From contig SCFE01000097.1 of NCBI GenBank assembly GCA_004352715.1, positions 1,528,438 to 1,592,437 of the forward strand: DNA of 64,000 nucleotides. The letters are read 5' to 3'. Position numbers and translations under genes: made by a program. Of this stretch, positions 61,619 through 64,000 are shown one piece after another; the first letter of the stretch is position 1; every line of letters starts with the position of its first letter. Origin of the DNA: Hofstenia miamia. Its lineage: Eukaryota; Xenacoelomorpha; Acoela. The notes under the pieces were generated by a model. The model saw only the letters and a list, made by a program, of their open reading frames with translations. It did not search any database and had not been told where the DNA came from.

Positions 61619-64000
61619 AGTTTTTTCTAGCTATATCACGTTTCATTTGGGAATTGTAATGATAAAATCTATTGTTATAGATCGATCGATTATTTATCGA
61701 ATAAATTTATTTTCGTGAGAAATAATACAATAAGCGTTTTAACCATTTTACGTGCATAAACAAAAGATTCGGTGATTGACGTGAATGACAGATGGCCGCA
61801 ATCAATTGACCGGAAAGTTTAATCAGTCTTAAATCGGTACTCAATTTGGCCTTTGATTGACGGATGTGATCGACAAAAACTTAGATTGATATCAATGACA
61901 AGCATGCCTACTTAAAATCTGAATCTGTAGAACTCATTTCAACCTACAAAGATTGAATCTATGTAATGATTTAAAGTGTCTTGCTTGTCAAATTCCTTGA
62001 AATCGAATGTAGAATAAGGGTCAGCTGTGTGGGATGTTTACTATTATTTACGATTAGTATTATTGACAATTTTACAATGTACTTCAAAGTCTACTAATTG
62101 ATTTATAAAAAAACAAATAAAACGGTCAAAATATAACTTCGCAAAAGAAGTACAAAAACCTATTTCAATGGGTCTATATTAGGACTACTGAATCTGAAGC
62201 TAATTTGAATTTCGGTATTTGCATATTAATAGGATCGCTTATGCAACATTTCAATCCTAAAAAGTTCAGTTTTTTCCTTCGAAATAGTGCTGGGCGCCAG
62301 CTGGCTAAGCAGCCGGAAAATTTAGACGGCTGAGCCGATTGATAACTAAAACTATATCCAGACAAACAAAATGTGCCATAAAAAGGAAACCGCATTTAAT
62401 GTCTTTGATGTGGTAGTGACGTTTAACATTAATTAGGTTATGTCTTATTAAACAGATTGCCTGTAAGGGCATGAGGAACCGTTTTGGAGATAGATTGTTT
62501 CACAATACTGCTTGCATCATATACGGTTTTTTACAGGGCTATAGGCCTTATAGGGTTTCTGTATGGAGTATAATACAGTTCATACCAGTTCTATAGATGT
62601 CTCTTAGCCTTATCGGGTCTGCGGCGCCAATAGCAGTCGCCTGACGGCGGCGCCCACCTCTACTTTGAAAAATAATTATTGAGTGGTTAACAGTTAGAAC
62701 CTGTTTACATGTTTTCTACGTGGACACAGTTTGGGGTACTTTTTGTACACCACAGATATTAATGAATATTGCAACAAGGCTATGGCTTAAATAAGTATAA
62801 GAAAGATGTGTGTGTTGCACAAAAGAGTTTCACTGATATTCCACTTTGCTAGTTTCTTTTGAGGGCGTAACATTACTATGCCCGGCCATCTTCGCTATAA
62901 TAAGCGACTCATTGCGTCTAACACAATTTACGTGGGCATGACCAAGTTTGTAAGCTGGCCAGGATGTCAAGAGCAGAATGCAGTCCTACCCGACCCCGAT
63001 GGGCCACAGACTGAATGAGCCTGAAAAAAACTATTTATGCGGGTTGTGGGTCGGGCCAAAAATGAATGAGCTCCAGGCTGAAGTGTGGGCCATACATATT
63101 AATTTCAATTAATATTATCCGTTTATTCTGCAGCTTGTATTCAATAAACTGCTGCAGGCTATTAATAGTTTTGTGTTGATTTTGTTGTGTTCCATACAAT
63201 TTCTGCTTCACGATTTACAAAACACTACCGTTCGTTTCCAACCTTTGGTATAGAAAAGAAATGTCTACAAATGAATGTAGATTATAAGCAAAATGAGCAT
63301 AATCTTAAAATTATGTTATTTCTTTTTTTACTCAGAAACAAATATAACCATTAACTGCGAATATTAAGTTATTGACTATTTTCAGGATTTGCTAGAATTT
63401 ATCTCAAACAATATAGACATGCCTTGGATAAATGACAAGAAATAGGTACGTCAGATTAATCTTTCAACAGATTATAATGTAATCTAAGAATAAAAATCAT
63501 AAAAACACCATAAAATCCCAAAACTATAGTTGATTTTTAATTGTAAGTGTGACAGTGTCGCTTGTTTTCATTTGTTATGGTTCTGATAATGATAGTTCCA
63601 GTAGTTCTAAGATGGTGTCAAGAAATACAATGACATTTTTCAATTATTTTTAGAATTCTCTGGCATAATATATTCTAAAATTAGTTTGGTATTCTATTAT
63701 AGCTTTGGAAATGTAGGAAGACATTTCGTAACCTCTTTGCCAAATTGCACTGATCATAAACAGTGCAAATGCAAAATATGTTAATTATATGGCTATCAGT
63801 AATTCTGTTTTTAATCCTTACCTCTATCTTAATCGTATCTAACTATTGAGCAGAATTTAGGCGTTGAAACACGTCGCGGCCCAGGCCACACCCAATCCAT
63901 AGTTGCAGCACAGGGAATACCAGGCTAGATTTGTGTCATTAACCTCTTTTATATGAAATACATGTATGCATTTTACACTATTCTCATAAAGCAAAAAAGC
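61617..64000. other. Intergenic DNA or MBNL upstream region, repeat patches only
   Basis: GC-rich patches at about 62285-62335, 62630-62660, 62990-63080 and 63865-63925 (GGGCC and GGCGGCGCC motifs) resemble fragments of the hAT-type repeats elsewhere, but no ends could be paired. No gene recognised. Confidence 0.4.

Noticed and set aside
61404-61718. Poly-Ile, poly-Leu and poly-Asn frames on both strands
   Set aside because: They are translations of the (ATT)22 microsatellite joined to retroelement debris.

Overview
This is AT-rich, gene-poor animal nuclear DNA. The genes are split by long introns, the polyadenylation signals are eukaryotic, and there are many decayed transposons and (TA)n tracts. 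Six of the seven N gaps lie inside TA tracts. A muscleblind protein with four CCCH fingers in two pairs, the vertebrate MBNL arrangement, leans towards a chordate or other deuterostome invertebrate such as a tunicate. That placement is inference only.

Two genes are recognised with confidence. On the + strand at the left edge is the last coding exon of mitochondrial ATP synthase subunit c (546-815), followed by an AATAAA signal. On the - strand, from 59502 down to about 22000, is a muscleblind-like (MBNL) splicing-regulator gene. None of its exons is obvious as a long ORF. I assembled it from six short exons with splice sites: 59335-59502, 55610-55801, 44791-44916, 37601-37777, 26137-26187 and 22066-22179. 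Every exon is a multiple of three and every junction is phase 0. They join into one open frame encoding ZnF1-ZnF2, a Gln/Ala/Ser linker, ZnF3-ZnF4 and a C-terminal KRP-containing tail. The two genes converge, with about 21 kb between them.

The rest is intron or intergenic DNA filled with mobile-element debris. There are mariner/Tc1 transposase relics (8260-9200, 38330-38596) and non-LTR or other retroelement relics (1540-1809, 3449-3736, 5290-6160, 40320-40830, 60870-61520). There are several families of short non-autonomous hAT-type elements with 8-bp target duplications (25463-25840, 30057-30400 with a second copy abutting it, 27788-28006, 39747-39985, 51215-51600, 10953-11028, 38876-39243, 46533-47248), and one PIF/Harbinger-like MITE (32676-32865). 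Two weaker gene candidates are a 74-codon secreted or membrane-peptide ORF with an AATAAA right after its stop (16001-16225) and a possible membrane-helix exon on the - strand (9642-9794).

I saw no RNA genes, CRISPR arrays, operons or clearly novel system. The most informative new content is the reconstructed MBNL gene and the transposon boundaries with their target duplications.
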